Shown in pieces: positions 34,046 through 45,500 of a stretch of 64,000 nucleotides of DNA (positions within the stretch are counted from its first letter, which is position 1; the number at the start of each line of letters is the position of its first letter). Source of the DNA: Lolium rigidum (taxonomy: Eukaryota; Streptophyta; Magnoliopsida; Poales; Poaceae). The stretch covers positions 393,310,249 through 393,374,248 of the forward strand of contig NC_061510.1 of assembly GCF_022539505.1 (NCBI RefSeq), read 5' to 3'. Below the pieces are notes generated by a model. The model saw only the letters and a list, made by a program, of their open reading frames with translations. It made no database searches and had not been told where the DNA came from. Position numbers and translations under genes: made by a program.

Positions 34046-36297
34046 TGTAAGGGTATATTGCCCCTATGTGTGGTTTTGGTAATTAATGACAACCCCTATG
34101 GACTAATGTTTTCATTGAGTTTATATGAAGGAATATTCCATAGGTACTACTTGTACTCCATGTGTTGGATTCAAGTATGGATGCCATGAAGATAAAGGTA
34201 TACCTTGTGTATTGGCATCAAGATCATCGGTATGAAGATATATATGTGATATGATCAAGAAGAAGAAATGAAGATGAAGTTCTTATGTGGAACTCAATAT
34301 TAGCCATGCTCTATCTTAAGTGAGTATGAGAAGGTACAAGGTTAAGTCGGGCAAGTTCAAGATGAGCATCTCAAGTGGATCACATGCTTGAAGCTTGCCG
34401 TCCATTTGGTGATAATGCACATGTGAAGATGTGCATCAATAGAGCTTTCCCATCATGGTGTATGGGGGAGCATTTGTGAGTCTTCACGAAGCGACGATGA
34501 TCAAGTGAGGCATTCCGGCTTGAGTGGAGCTTGAAGAGCTATCATCAAGATCAAGCGGGATGCGCAAGGCAAAGGTATGGCCTTGCTAGGTTTTCCTTTT
34601 ACCGGTCTCAAGGTGGTTGTTGGGAGACCGGATTATAGGATAGATAGCCGCACTATCAAGAGGGGCTTTCGGTTGGGTAACTTGATCGCATCGTCTTAGG
34701 GAGCTCAATCCTTTGCATACTTTGCATATCCCTATTGCTTCTTGGTGTTTCTCCGTGTGAGGTTCTTGAGCTTGTTGCTAGCTTTACAACAAGCCCAAGT
34801 TCATCAAAAACGGAATCCGCATGCATCTTCTATTGCGTTTTCGAGTTTGGACGTCTTCACCGTTTCTTGACGGTGGGAGACTCCCTCTCTAAAATCATCT
34901 AAAATGTTCTCGTGAGGAGTCTCCATATTTCCAACAAAATTGGTTTCATGTCAATCGGGGTCCGGACACAAAAGTTATCACAGTTTTTGTATAGCATGTT
35001 TTCCTGCTCAACCGGTCGGGGACCCGGTCGGACCGGCCCATGCGGCGGCCGGTTCCGGTCAGCCGCCTCGGTCAGCCGGCCTACTGGACCGGTTGGCTCA
35101 GCGTGCCGTCCGGTCGACCGGGCGCCAACCGGGCGCCAACCGGGGAACAACCAGATGACCTCCTGGACGACACAAAGTGACCCCGGTCGAGGTCCGGCCT
35201 ACCGACCGGTTTGGACCGGCTGGTCCGGTCTGACCGGGCCCTGGACCGGACGCCCCGGCCCCAGGCCCGGTTGACCGGCCTCCTCGACGGTTGACTCAAC
35301 CCAACTTTTCCCCAACGGTTATATTTGCTCTTGGGCTATAAATTGCCCTTCTTCCACCTTGGGCTGAGTTAGTTCTTCTATTCTCTCACCTCCATTGTTG
35401 CCTTTGAAGAACTTGCTCTCTCTCTCTTGTCTCCCCCCATGATTCTTGCTCATTTTTGAGGGATCTAAGAGAGGAGATCTAGATCTACACTTCCACCAAT
35501 CCATTTCTCCTCTAAGTGAGGGGAACTCTTGGGATCTAGATCTTGGAGTCTTTTGTTGACTTTCCCCATTGTTCTTCCTCTCCAATCTCATCTTAGCATT
35601 TGTTGCTTGGGTGGGATTTGAGAGTGAAGGACATGACACCTCTAGTGTTCTTGCTTTGTATCATTGCATAGTGTTGAGCTCTCCACCACGATTAGTTCGA
35701 GTGAGAGACCGTGAGCTTGTTACTCTTGGAGGGAAACCTCCTAGTTGGCTTGACGGTTGGTGCTCCGGTGATCTCTTCAAGAAGATTGTGAAGAGGCCCG
35801 GGCTTCTCCTTCGTGGAGCTTGTGAAGTGGTTGTGGAGCTTGCCATCTCCGGAGCGAGCAGGAAAAGCTAACCATAAGGAAAGGGCCATTATCCTTCGTG
35901 GGTGTGGTTCGGAGAATAGGGTGAGCCTTCGTGGCGCGGGGAATCCTTCGTGGGACCTCCACTCCTCCAAACGTGACGTACCTTCTTGCAAAGGAAGGGA
36001 ACACGGGAATACATCCTCGTCTTCGCGTGCCTCGGTTATTTCTATACCCGAGCTCTCTTTCCTTGTGATAGCCATCGTGCTTGAAGTACATATATCTTGC
36101 CATCACTTGTGCTACATATATCTTGTGCCTATCTTGCTTAGCTCTAGTTGCTATTGTTACACTTAGTTGAGCTTAGCATATTTAGGGTTTGTGCTTGTAA
36201 ACTAAACGATAGTTTAATTCCGCATTCTTACAAGACAAATCTGCAAGAGTTTGTAATTGCCTATTCACCCCCCTCTAGGCGACATCTCGATCTTTCA
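34046..36297 (+). mobile_element. Solo LTR, 2,252 bp
   Basis: TGTAAGGG...CTTTCA with a perfect 5-bp duplication, GCACG, at 34041-34045 and 36298-36302. No internal domain is present, so it is a solo LTR left by recombination. TATA-like GGGCTATAAATTGCCC (about 35334) gives plus orientation. The ending (CACCCCCCTCTAGGCGACATC...) is typical of a large grass LTR family, probably copia. Open frames inside are not conserved genes. Confidence 0.85.
35010..35290 (+). repeat. CCGGTC/GACCGG-rich block within the solo LTR
   Basis: About 280 bp dominated by ACCGGTCGG, GGACCGGC and similar short motifs in both orientations, just upstream of the TATA-like box. It is much more GC-rich than the rest of the LTR. 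Confidence 0.7.
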
Positions 36298-37095
36298 GCA
36301 CGGTACAGGTGTAAATGTTAGCCTCTCTGCCCAGGTACCCTTAGTATGGTTCCTGAAAGCTCTCCAAGCCCTGCCAGGCAAAAGAATGATTGAATGAGTG
36401 GATAATTAATTGATATGTCACGAAAGATATAGCGCGGCGATGAAGGAAATTACACTTGGAGCAACTTCTGCATGTCGCGGAACCCGTCCACGCCTCTACT
36501 CAATGGGTCCCTTACTTCAACTATTCCCCTCTCAACTTGAATGTCTAGTAGAATCCGATGGAAGCTGCACATGTTATGTATATACGTCGGGGCTTGCACT
36601 TAACATCGAGTAAGAAAAATTGAATGTGCATAAAAGATCATTAAGACTCTCACTCGTAGTTGTAAGGAAACAATATTGAATCACGTAAATGTTGCTCCCC
36701 CAAAAACCTTAGTAGGTTTCCCCCGTATCTTCGCGTTTATGCTTTACCGTTTCAACATGTACTTTATCTCGGGTCAATAAACCCAATATTGATAATATTA
36801 TTACTTTTGCATTCACTCGATCTTCGGTCCGCATAAGAGAACTCATAAGATATAATGAGTATATGCAATGAAAACGAACATGAACTGAATGAAAATGAAC
36901 TTATATGTAGTTAACAACTTACAAGCAATATAGCAGCTCATGAGAGATTTGTCGAGGGCTTCTAAATTGAATAACTGCTGCAGTTCATTCATCTCAATAT
37001 GGATCACCTCCTTTCGGTAGTAATATTCAAATGGGACCTTCGCCACGATGAAAGTTATCTTCTCCTTGCACGCTGTCGAGGGTGCTCCTCGGTAA

Positions 37096-37617
37096 TGCCC
37101 TCCGATAGGGGCTTAGGGTTGATGGAATCATGTAAGCTGACACGAGACATCGGTTCACAGACAAGCGGGGAGAGCGATTTACCCAGGTTCGGGGCCCTCG
37201 ATGAGGTAAAACCCTTACGTCCCGCTCGTCTTGTTCTTTGATTATGATGAAAACAGGTTACAATGGGGTGCCGAATAGTTCGGCTGAGATCTCGTCGAGA
37301 TGCTGGTTGCTAGGGTAACCTAGTTCTACGCTTATGTTGGCTAGTATTGCTAAGATTGGTTGTGTCCCCCGATAGCCCCTCTCCTGGCCTTTATATAGGT
37401 GGCCAGGTCCCGAGAGGTCTAATCGAGTACGAATAGGTTTACAATAGATCTATCTCCAATCTTTCCTTGTTCGGCTTCTTCTCTGCCTTGTTTTCCAAGT
37501 AATCTTCAGTCGTACCGCCCTAGTGGCCCATCTTGCCATCGGGTTCCTTCATGGGCCTCCAGTTGGGCCGTGCAGGGTAGAGCAACATTGGTTACCCGAA
37601 GGGTAATGCCCACGTCA
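37096..37617 (-). repeat. 3' LTR of Tat-like gypsy element
   Basis: 522 bp with TG...CA ends (TGCCCTCCGATAGGGG and CCCACGTCA). A TATA-like motif (CCTATATAAAGG) lies on the minus strand near 37393. The adjacent GTAGCCCCCGAG (37618) is the reverse of the polypurine tract. Confidence 0.7.
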
Positions 37618-37718
37618 GTAGCCCCCGAGTGTCTAGCCGAACATAGTTCGGGTAGAGACTAAAGCATATCTTCTCCGAAGTTTTTCTCCTCGTTCATCCT
37701 TGCCTTTCTTCTATCTTC

Positions 37719-38186
37719 TATCGGGTGCGCGTCAGCGCTCCCGATGGGAGTAGCCCCCGAGTCTAGGTACGGATGCTTGCAATCCGTGCGTAGACTCAAG
37801 TTGTACTACTCGAACATCTTCTCCTGCCGAAGTTTTTCCTGCAAGTCTTTGTAGACCATCCGATACATTTTCTTCATGCAAGGGATAACGAATAACGTGC
37901 CCACTTTTGTTGGTTAAGCGCCGATGGCAAAACAATGTTACCCTACACGAGAATCAAGTCCCCGGGCATGATCCTGGAGTGAGAAAAGTTTTTATCGGGT
38001 GCGCGTTCGAGCGCTCCCGATGGGAGTAGCCCCGAGTGCGGGCACGGGCGTTCACGTCCGGTGCGGACTCGAGTCACGTCTTTCCTTCGAATCTTTACTT
38101 TATCGGGTGCGCGCCGGCGTCCCGATGGGAGTAGCCCCGAGCCTAGGTGCGGATGCTCGCAATCCGTGCGTAGGCTCAAGTTGATC
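37719..38186. repeat. Three diverged tandem blocks in the gypsy 3' non-coding region
   Basis: Blocks of about 80-95 bp start at about 37719, 37997 and 38103, each with ATCGGGTGCGCG, CCCGATGGGAGTAGCCCC and a segment ending CCGTGCGTAG(A/G)CTCAAG or a variant. Each block contains the inverted pair ATCGGG/CCCGAT, and each repeats part of the polypurine tract text (GTAGCCCC). Confidence 0.65.
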
Positions 38187-38528
38187 ACCCGATACTTTCT
38201 TATCTCTTCACATGCAATCATTCCTCATGACGTCATTGATGTTGTTTTTCCGTCCCCTTGATTTTGACTGATAAGACGCAACCCTGCCAGCCACTGTTTT
38301 CGAGCAATTCCTGCTCCTCTTCGCACGGTTAGCGAGGCACCTCCTCGATTTCCGCAATCATTAACTGGAGAAAAGGCCCATTAACGATGCGAAGCCTTCC
38401 TTAAGTTCCCCAAGAGATAGAAATCCCTAGCATTCTCCTTCATTCAATCCTTCGCTGTTCTTCTTCTTCTCCTATTCACAACCGCTCGCGCCGCCACCAC
38501 TGTCTTCCGATTTCTCCTAGATCTGACA

Positions 38529-39311
38529 ATGGTGAAGAAGAAGAACCCTAGCGCGGCCGCCAGTTCCACGAGCGGCGGTGCTGCCGCCAAATCTTCTTCA
38601 ATCCTTTCGAAGGAAGGCGCGCCTGGCGCTCCTCCCCCAGCTCCGGCGCCGATGGCGCCACCAAGTTCAACAACCAAGCCTGGAGACTCGGACAGCCTCT
38701 ACCGTCACCAAGCGTGACGAAAAAGATCCCGAAGCACAGGATTGATCTCCTCCGATGAGGGGAATGTGATCTTTCCAGGTGCGATTTCTCGACCTAATCC
38801 CCCTGCCGGTTTTACCGTGATGTTCTTATCGTTCTTATACCGAGGTCTTTCGCTTCCCGTCCATGAATTCCTCCTCCATCTTTTGCGAACTTACGAAATC
38901 CAGTTATGGCAACTTACTCCCAACTCAATCCTCCACGTCGCTGTGTTTATCACCCTCTGCGAAGCATATCTGGGCGTTGAGCCTCATTTTGGGTTGTGGA
39001 AAAAGATCTTCTATGTGAAAAGATACAGCAGTAGTAACGGATCTTTTGTCACCTGGAGGAGTGGGATTTGTAGCTCGTTCGGATGTTAACTACTTCAATT
39101 TCCCAATGAGAGAGTCCGTGCAAGGGTGGAGATTGAAGTGGTTCTATATCAAGGATTCTTTATCACCTGAATCTCAGCTCCCCTGCTTTGTCGATGCCCT
39201 TGAAGCCAAGCCTAAGAATTCCTGGAAGAATGTTCTTTCTCCCGACGAAAAAGTAGCTGCCGACAAACTATTTGCTAGATTTCTTCGGATTAAAGAAGCT
39301 GATGGCCAAAC
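38529..39311 (+). pseudogene. Gypsy-type (PF04195-like) accessory ORF, antisense to its element
   Basis: It starts at ATG 38529 (MVKKKNPSAAASSTSGGAAA) with an Ala/Pro/Ser-rich head. A frame change near 38700 leads into the conserved part (GFTVMFLSFLYRGLSLPVHE, LWQLTPNSILHVAVFITLCE, YLGVEPHFGLWKKIFYVKR). Another change near 39050 leads to GVGFVARSDVNYFNFPMRES and VQGWRLKWFYIKD. I recognise this as the putative gypsy-type transposon domain often annotated in grass genomes. Its molecular function is unknown. It stops where the copia LTR starts (39312). Transcription would run opposite to the host element. Confidence 0.65.
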
Positions 39312-40870
39312 TGAAGGAGATATGCCCTAGAGGCAATAATAAAGTGGTTATTATTTATATCTTTATGTTTATGATAAATGTTTATATATCATGCTATAAT
39401 TGTATTAACCGAAACATTAGTACATGTGTGATATGTAGACAAACAAAGAGTCCCTAGTATGCCTCTTAACTAGCTTGTTGATTAATGGATGATTAGTTTC
39501 ATAATCATGAACATTGGATGTTATTAATAACAAGGTTATATCATTGTATGAATGATGTAATGGACACACCCAATTAAGCATAGCATAAGATCTCGTCATT
39601 AAGTTATTTGCTATAAGCTTTCGATACATAGTTACCTAGTCCTTATGACCATGAGATCATGTAAATCACTTATACCGGAAAGGTACTTTGATTACATCAA
39701 ACGCCACTTGCGTAAATGGGTGGTTATAAAGGTGGGATTAAGTATCCGGAAAGTATGAGTTGAGGCATATGGATCAACGGTGGGATTTGTCCATCCCGAT
39801 GACGGATAGATATACTCCGGGCCCTCTCGGTGGAATGTCGTCTAATGTCTTGCAAGCATATGAATAAGTTCATAAGAGACCACATACCACGGTACGAGTA
39901 AAGAGTACTTGTCGGGAGACGAGGTTGAACGAGGTATAGAGTGATCTCGATGATCAAACCTCGGACAAGTAAAAATATCGCGTGACAAAGGGAATTGGTA
40001 TCGTATGTGAATGGTTCATTCGATCACTGAAGTCATCGTTGAATATGTGGGAGCCATTATGGATCTCCGGATCCCGCTATTGGTTATTGGTCGGAGTGAG
40101 TACTCAACCATGTCCGCATAGTTCACGAACCGTAGGGTGACACACTTAAAGTTGGATGTTGAAATGGTAGAACTTGAATATGGAATGGAGTTCGAATATT
40201 TGTTCGGAGTCCCGGATGAGATCCCGGACATCACGAGGAGTTCCGGAATGGTCCGGAGAATAAGATTCATATATAGGAAGTCATATTCCAAGTTTGGAAA
40301 TGATCCAGGTGCATTTATGGCAGGTTCTAGAAGGTTCTAGAAAAGTCCGGAAGAAATCACCATGGAAAGTAGAGTCCCGGAGGGACTCCACCTTGCATGG
40401 CCAGCCAACCCTAAAGGGGAGGAGTCCAAGGTGGACTCCCCTAGGGTGGCCGGCCAACCCCCCTCATGGATAGGGGGAATCCCACCCCAAGTGGGATTCC
40501 CACCTTGGGTAGGTTTCCCTACATATGGGAGGTTTCATTGTTGGGGTCTTACTCGAAGACTTGGATACCAACACTTGGGGATTTCCACCTATATAATGAG
40601 GAGGAGAGGGAGGGGGCTGCACACACTTGGCCGCACCACCTAGGGCTGCCCTTGGCCGGCGCCCTAGCCTCCCTCTCTCCCCAAACCCTAGCGTATCTCT
40701 CCTCCACCACATCCCGCACGCTTAAGCGAAGCTCCGCCGGATTTCTCCACCACCACCGACACCACGCCGTCGTGCTTGTCGGATTCAAGAGGAGCTACTA
40801 CTTCCGCTGCCCGCTGGAACGGGGAGGTGGACGTCGTCTTCATCAACAACCGAATGTGTGACCGAGTACG
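39312..40870 (+). mobile_element. Copia-type LTR (plus orientation), cut by assembly gap
   Basis: Begins TGAAGGAGATATGCCCTAG, one of three copies of this LTR family in the window (others at 50836-52232 inverted and 55393-58769). It follows the same text to CGAATGTGTGACCGAGTACG, where the N run starts. Whether an internal domain followed cannot be seen. Confidence 0.75.
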
Positions 40871-40970
40871 NNNNNNNNNNNNNNNNNNNNNNNNNNNNNN
40901 NNNNNNNNNNNNNNNNNNNNNNNNNNNNNNNNNNNNNNNNNNNNNNNNNNNNNNNNNNNNNNNNNNNNNN
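40871..40970. other. Assembly gap (100 N)
   Basis: A run of exactly 100 N, probably a placeholder of unknown true length. The sequence on the two sides belongs to different elements (copia LTR at left, CACTA 2 interior at right), so collinearity across it is unproven. Confidence 0.99.
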
Positions 40971-41019
40971 TATGGGTGGTAAAACTCTGGCAAGCTTTTG
41001 CTCTTAGCAAGTATGTATG

Positions 41020-42195
41020 TGTTATCACCAGAATTTGACCACGTCAGAGGTGGGCCGCGATCAGGATGGTCTGAAGATATATATATATGGAGGAATACGT
41101 GGATCGGCCTTTTATACCAAGTTGGGCTTAATTGCCCGTGTATCACGTAACATATTAGATCGTATTTTAGTTTAGAGATAGAATCTTACTCGTGCACGGT
41201 TTAGTGCACGCCCTCATTAGAAAGTCCCCTGGACTATAAATATGTACCTAGGGTTTATGGAATAAACAACAACTCACGTTCAACTCCAAAACAAACCAAT
41301 CTCGGCGCATCGCCAACTCCTTCGTCTCGAGGGTTTCTATCAGGTAAGCGACATGCTGCCTAGATCGCATCTTGCGATCTAGGCAGCACAAGCCCCACAT
41401 TGTTCCATGCGTTGCTCGTCATCGAAGCGTTTTTGATGGCGAGCAACGTAGTTATCATTAGATGTGTTAGGGTTAGCATTGTTCTTCGTTTAAGCATGCT
41501 TACGTAGTGCAACCCTTGCATATCTAGCCGCCCTCACGCCTATCTCAGGTGTGGGGGCGGCACCCGCTTGATCATTATTTAGTAGATCTGATCCGTTACG
41601 ATTGCTCCTTGTTCTACAAGGATTAGTTTAATATCCGCAATAGTTAGGCCTTACAAAGGGGGAGGATCCAGTGGCACGTAGGGTGGCGTTCGCAAGTCCT
41701 AAACGGGATGTTCCTAGGATCAACTTCATGTTGGTTTTTTGGCCTTGTTTAGGATCGGCTTACGAGCACCGTGCGTGGCCGCAAGGCCCAACCTGGAGTA
41801 GGATGATCCGATTATGCGGTGAAAACCCTAAATCGTCGTAGATCTCATTAGCTTCATCTTGATCAAGCAGGACCACCAAGTATTCGTGCACCCCGTACGG
41901 ATCATGGGTGGATCGGCTCTTTGAGCCGATTCACGAGATAACCCGAGAGCCGATCGAGGCTCGTATTTAACGTTTACATGTATGCCCCGCAGGAAACTAA
42001 GCGAGGCATCCTCATCACCTTCCTGACCAGGTATAGGTCGGGTGGCACGCCCTGCACTTCGCATCGCCGCGTGTGACCGGAAGAGCATTGCGGGCCGTCG
42101 CTCGGAGGGGTCTCAGCCAGCCGCAGCTCTAGGCTCTTCCCGGCTCTACGGTGTTGACAAGGCCGCTGCCCGCCGGTGGGTTTTGGCAGTCAACA
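41020..42195 (+). repeat. 5' LTR (1,176 bp) with stem-loop series
   Basis: TGTTATCACC...GGCAGTCAACA. TATA-like GGACTATAAATATG lies at about 41232. A splice-donor-like ATCAG|GTAAGC is at about 41338-41348. A series of stem-loops follows, the best being 15 perfect bp with a 3-nt loop at 41355-41387. Confidence 0.85.
41355..41387 (+). other. Perfect 15-bp stem-loop in the LTR
   Basis: GCTGCCTAGATCGCA, loop TCT, then TGCGATCTAGGCAGC. It lies about 110 nt past the TATA-like box, so it would be in the 5' leader RNA. It is also perfect in the 3' LTR. Confidence 0.85.
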
Positions 42196-42555
42196 CATTC
42201 TGGCACGCCCGGTGGGACTGATCCAGCGAGCCGGCTAAGATTATGTTCACCACATGGTTCGCTTGGGTCCAGCGGCGATCTAACGAACAGCGACCACGTC
42301 GGCTACACGAATCCCAACGGGGCTGACTTGCGAGTACAGCGCCTTGGCGTAACGCAAAGCCGATATCTGCAGTTACCAGACAGATTCGGCTCGAGGGAGG
42401 CATATGGTCACCACACCAGACAGATGGTAAATGATAGCCGGTGGAAAATCGGCCAGTAAAAAAAAAACAAGAAGGAGAGAAGCAAAACGTTGCAAACATA
42501 GCAATTAACACATCAAGGCCCTACTGAGAAGCAAAATCATTTGTCTTTGAAAGCC

Positions 42556-45500
42556 CTACTGAAGAAACACACCGAGGGCGATGATGGCATCAACACGGAT
42601 GCGTTCCGCCTCAGCGATCTCAGCCTCGTCATCTGCGTCTTTGCCCGTCACCAGCTGATTGCTCAGGGAACGGATTTCAGCCAGATCAGTCTTCAGATCG
42701 GCTGTGAGACCTTTTGCTTCTTCTTCAGAGCGGGCAACAAGGGCCTCCTTGTCTTGGATGAGCTGTTTGGTCACCCTTACCCTCTCTTCAAGGTCCTCCA
42801 GCTCCTTGTGCAAGGTCTCGAGTTCGGTACGGGTGGCAGAAGTATCCGTCTTGGCGTCCAGAGCAGCCTTTTTCTCATTGAGCCGTCGGCACTTCTCGGC
42901 AATGTCGGCTCTCAGCGGAAGTTGGGAGTGGCGAAGAGTAATCCTTTGGCGAGCTGATTGCACCCGTGACTTAAAGACCGACAGGGTGACGGCGGGCCAA
43001 AGCTTCACTTGCAGGGTCATAGGGAGATGAGAATGGATATCCTCGAGGATGCCTTTGACTTCTTCGGAATTCTCAATCAGAGCCTCAATAGAGGTAGAGA
43101 GCAAGTCCTTGAGGCGCTGGAGCTGGCCACGGACCGTGCTGATATCCGGCTCCCCACTTGCCTTGGAAGGGATGGGATCGATGGATGCTGGGTCGAACGT
43201 AAGCAAGCTCGAGAGATCACAACCCTGAATAGGGCAAACACAGTGAGCTTAGCAGGTAACGAGGAACTGATGGAGCCAAAGGGGAGAGACATACCTCTCC
43301 CAAGGGGGAAGGAGCAGCCGACGCAGTAACGATCGGCTTTTCTGGGGACTCGGTTGGATCAACCACTCGTGCAGCCGCTGGCGTCGGGGCAGCTAGATCC
43401 AGGGTAGCGGACGGCCTCGGTACCTCCTCAACATCCCCGCTAGAAGTTTCGGCGGCCTACAAGAGGAAGTGATTAGCCGATCCAAGTGATAACGGGACAG
43501 CATGAAAGCATGACCACGAAGATAATTACATTTGAGACCTCCTGGCTTGATGGAGAGGTTGGTGGGTTCTTACGAGCCCTTTTGACACAGCGGTGCTTCG
43601 TACGTAACCCTGATCTGGTCGGGGCCTGAGGAGCAGGGGTTCCGGTGATCGACCTTTTCTTGGAAGCCGGCGCTGGCGAAGCCGTCTGACTCCGGGTAGT
43701 GGACCTCTCGGAATCACCCGAGCTCGATTCTCCCTGGCTGGTTTCTTCGGCTCCGCTGGAGGATCCTTCAGTGGAGGCCTGTAGGAAAGGATACAAGCGC
43801 GTCATGAACAAATTCTTTGAAAAAAGCGGACGAGCGCCTGCAGGGTCTGAACCAACTTACACGCAAGCTTTCCTGGGCCGGAGCTTTACGCTTCAGGGTT
43901 TTCCTGGCCGCTACCTTCCTCACCGCCGTCCTCGCCTGAGTCGAGGCTCGGGGGGCAACGGGCCCCGAAGATGCTTTACTCTTGGAAGCCGATTTCGGTG
44001 AAATCGGCTGACTCTGCATTATAACTTTCTTCAGGGGAGGCGAGCTCTGGCAGAAGAGAACCACTGGTGCTGGAGGAAGAAAGACGAAAGGGGAGCCGTC
44101 GGCTTGTGTAGGAGCTGGGCCATCTTGTTGCTACCAAGAGAAGAGAATCAGTTCATGGACAATCACCATAAGGCAGTTACAAGAAATACTTAAGTGACGG
44201 TACCTGGTCGGCAGGGGGATCATATTCGGCGTCAAGCTCCTTCAGCTGCGGTCCTAGTGCCCTCCTGAAGACATGGGTCTTCCACATAGACCACCAAGTT
44301 TCAAAACCGTCGGTGGTGAAGGAGAAACGGAGGTCGTGGGGAATTGGTATGGCCAAAGCGTCAAAGAAGGTATAGCACCTTTGGGCGGTGAGGATGTCAG
44401 GCAGTTCAGCTCTACTTGCTGTCAGGTGGTGTAGGAAGAAGTGCGGGGGCACCTGTCCGAGACCAAGCTGCCGAGCCGCTACTACTGGTTGATAACACTC
44501 ATAACCGGGCTTGATGATCCGGTTCGAGGTGCTCATGCCAACAGGGAGAAAGCAAGGACGAATCATGAGGGAGTACAAGTGCTGTGTGCCGGCGTCATCG
44601 GCAAAGTCGTCCAACCGGAAAGAGACGGGGTTTTCAAAATTTGCCGATTCAGTATAAGGGTGGAACAGGGGGTTGTCTAAACCCTGAAAGAAAATCTTAA
44701 ACCACCCTGCTGCTTCCTTGGGGATCAATCTGCTACCCGGGAGACCATACAGGGCTTGGCCGTAGCTGGTGCATCGAATTTCCTTGCCATTTTCATCCGG
44801 AAAGGTGCAGTTGGTCAGCGATGGGAAGTCCGGGATTTGGCTTTGGAAGTATAGTTGGGCCCACAGTTGAATGAACCACCAGGGGCCGCCAGTCTTAACT
44901 GTCTTGCGAGTGAACAGTTTGACAGACATCAGTTGAAGGGATCGATAAATCTCTCCAAGGAATAGCTTGCCTAGACCCAGTTGGGTGCCTTTAGCGAGTT
45001 CATAGGCCGAGGAGAGGTAATTCTTGGTAGGAGCAAGTGACGGACCACAGAATATGAAGTGCTCCAACCAGAAATTCAAGAAGGCTGTGTGCTCCCTCTC
45101 TGTCACGGGGCCTTTGGTTTTCATATAACGATTGAGATAGGCACCCCAGCTCGGTACACTCTTTTTTAGAGGAGAGAGTGAAAGGGACCTTTGGCAGCTT
45201 GAATGCAGAAGGGCTGGGAGATGCAATGTCTAGCCCTGTGATCATGGCCACATCCAGCAGGGTTGGAGTCATCGGACCATGACCAAACATGAAACAGTTC
45301 AGTGCGTCAGACCAGAAGTAGCCGATGGTTTTCAAGATGTTCTCATTCTTCTCAAGAGGAGACAGCGATAATGACAGGGCATCGGCTATTCCTATGGTTT
45401 CCCAAGTGGCATAGTGAGACTTTGATACCCTACTGTACCATGCCACCCAACCTTCAGGGGGATTGGGCCAGGCTCGCAGGCAGTCGGCCCAGGAAGTCAG

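Larger units (their letters stand above)
33253..37095 (-). mobile_element. CACTA transposon 1, left end and protease gene, interrupted
   Basis: The terminus CACTAGTGGAGAATAGGCC begins at 33253. Subterminal inverted motifs follow (TTTTGTCGCGGGCGG and CCACCCGCGACAAA, 33290-33460). The interior carries a Ulp1-like protease gene on the minus strand. A solo LTR (34046-36297) and a gypsy element (37096 onward) are inserted in it. The opposite terminus is not seen; the remainder must lie beyond the nested insertions or in a gap. The minus strand is assigned from the protease gene. Confidence 0.7.
33945..37095 (-). pseudogene. CACTA-borne Ulp1/C48-like cysteine protease, split by a solo LTR
   Basis: Three coding pieces lie in order on the minus strand. 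About 37050-36915 reads KVPFEYYYRKEVIHIEMNEL and LDKSLMSCY. 36564 to about 36440 reads SFHRILLDI...VEVRDPLSRG. The third, about 36360-36303 joined to 34040-33945, reads ERLTFTPVPCAQQ then QGTNLCGYYVCESI, with a donor TTCAAC|GTAAGC. They match the His, Asp and Cys blocks of Ulp1-type (SUMO-protease-like) domains carried by grass CACTA elements. The presumed catalytic residues are His at 36560-36558, Asp at 36509-36507 and Cys at 34013-34011. The usual Trp after the His is replaced by Arg. The solo LTR sits inside the exon coding the catalytic Cys block. Upstream coding is cut by the gypsy insertion at 37096. Confidence 0.6.
37096..39311 (-). mobile_element. Gypsy element (Tat-like), 3' part, with antisense ORF
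   Basis: The LTR at 37096-37617 is preceded on the minus strand by a polypurine tract (CTCGGGGGCTAC), so it is the 3' LTR of a minus-strand element. The internal part has three tandem blocks and then a plus-strand (antisense) gypsy-type ORF, which is cut at 39312 by a copia LTR. No gag-pol is present in the visible part. An extra antisense gene between pol and the 3' LTR is a known trait of Tat-lineage gypsy elements. Confidence 0.65.
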
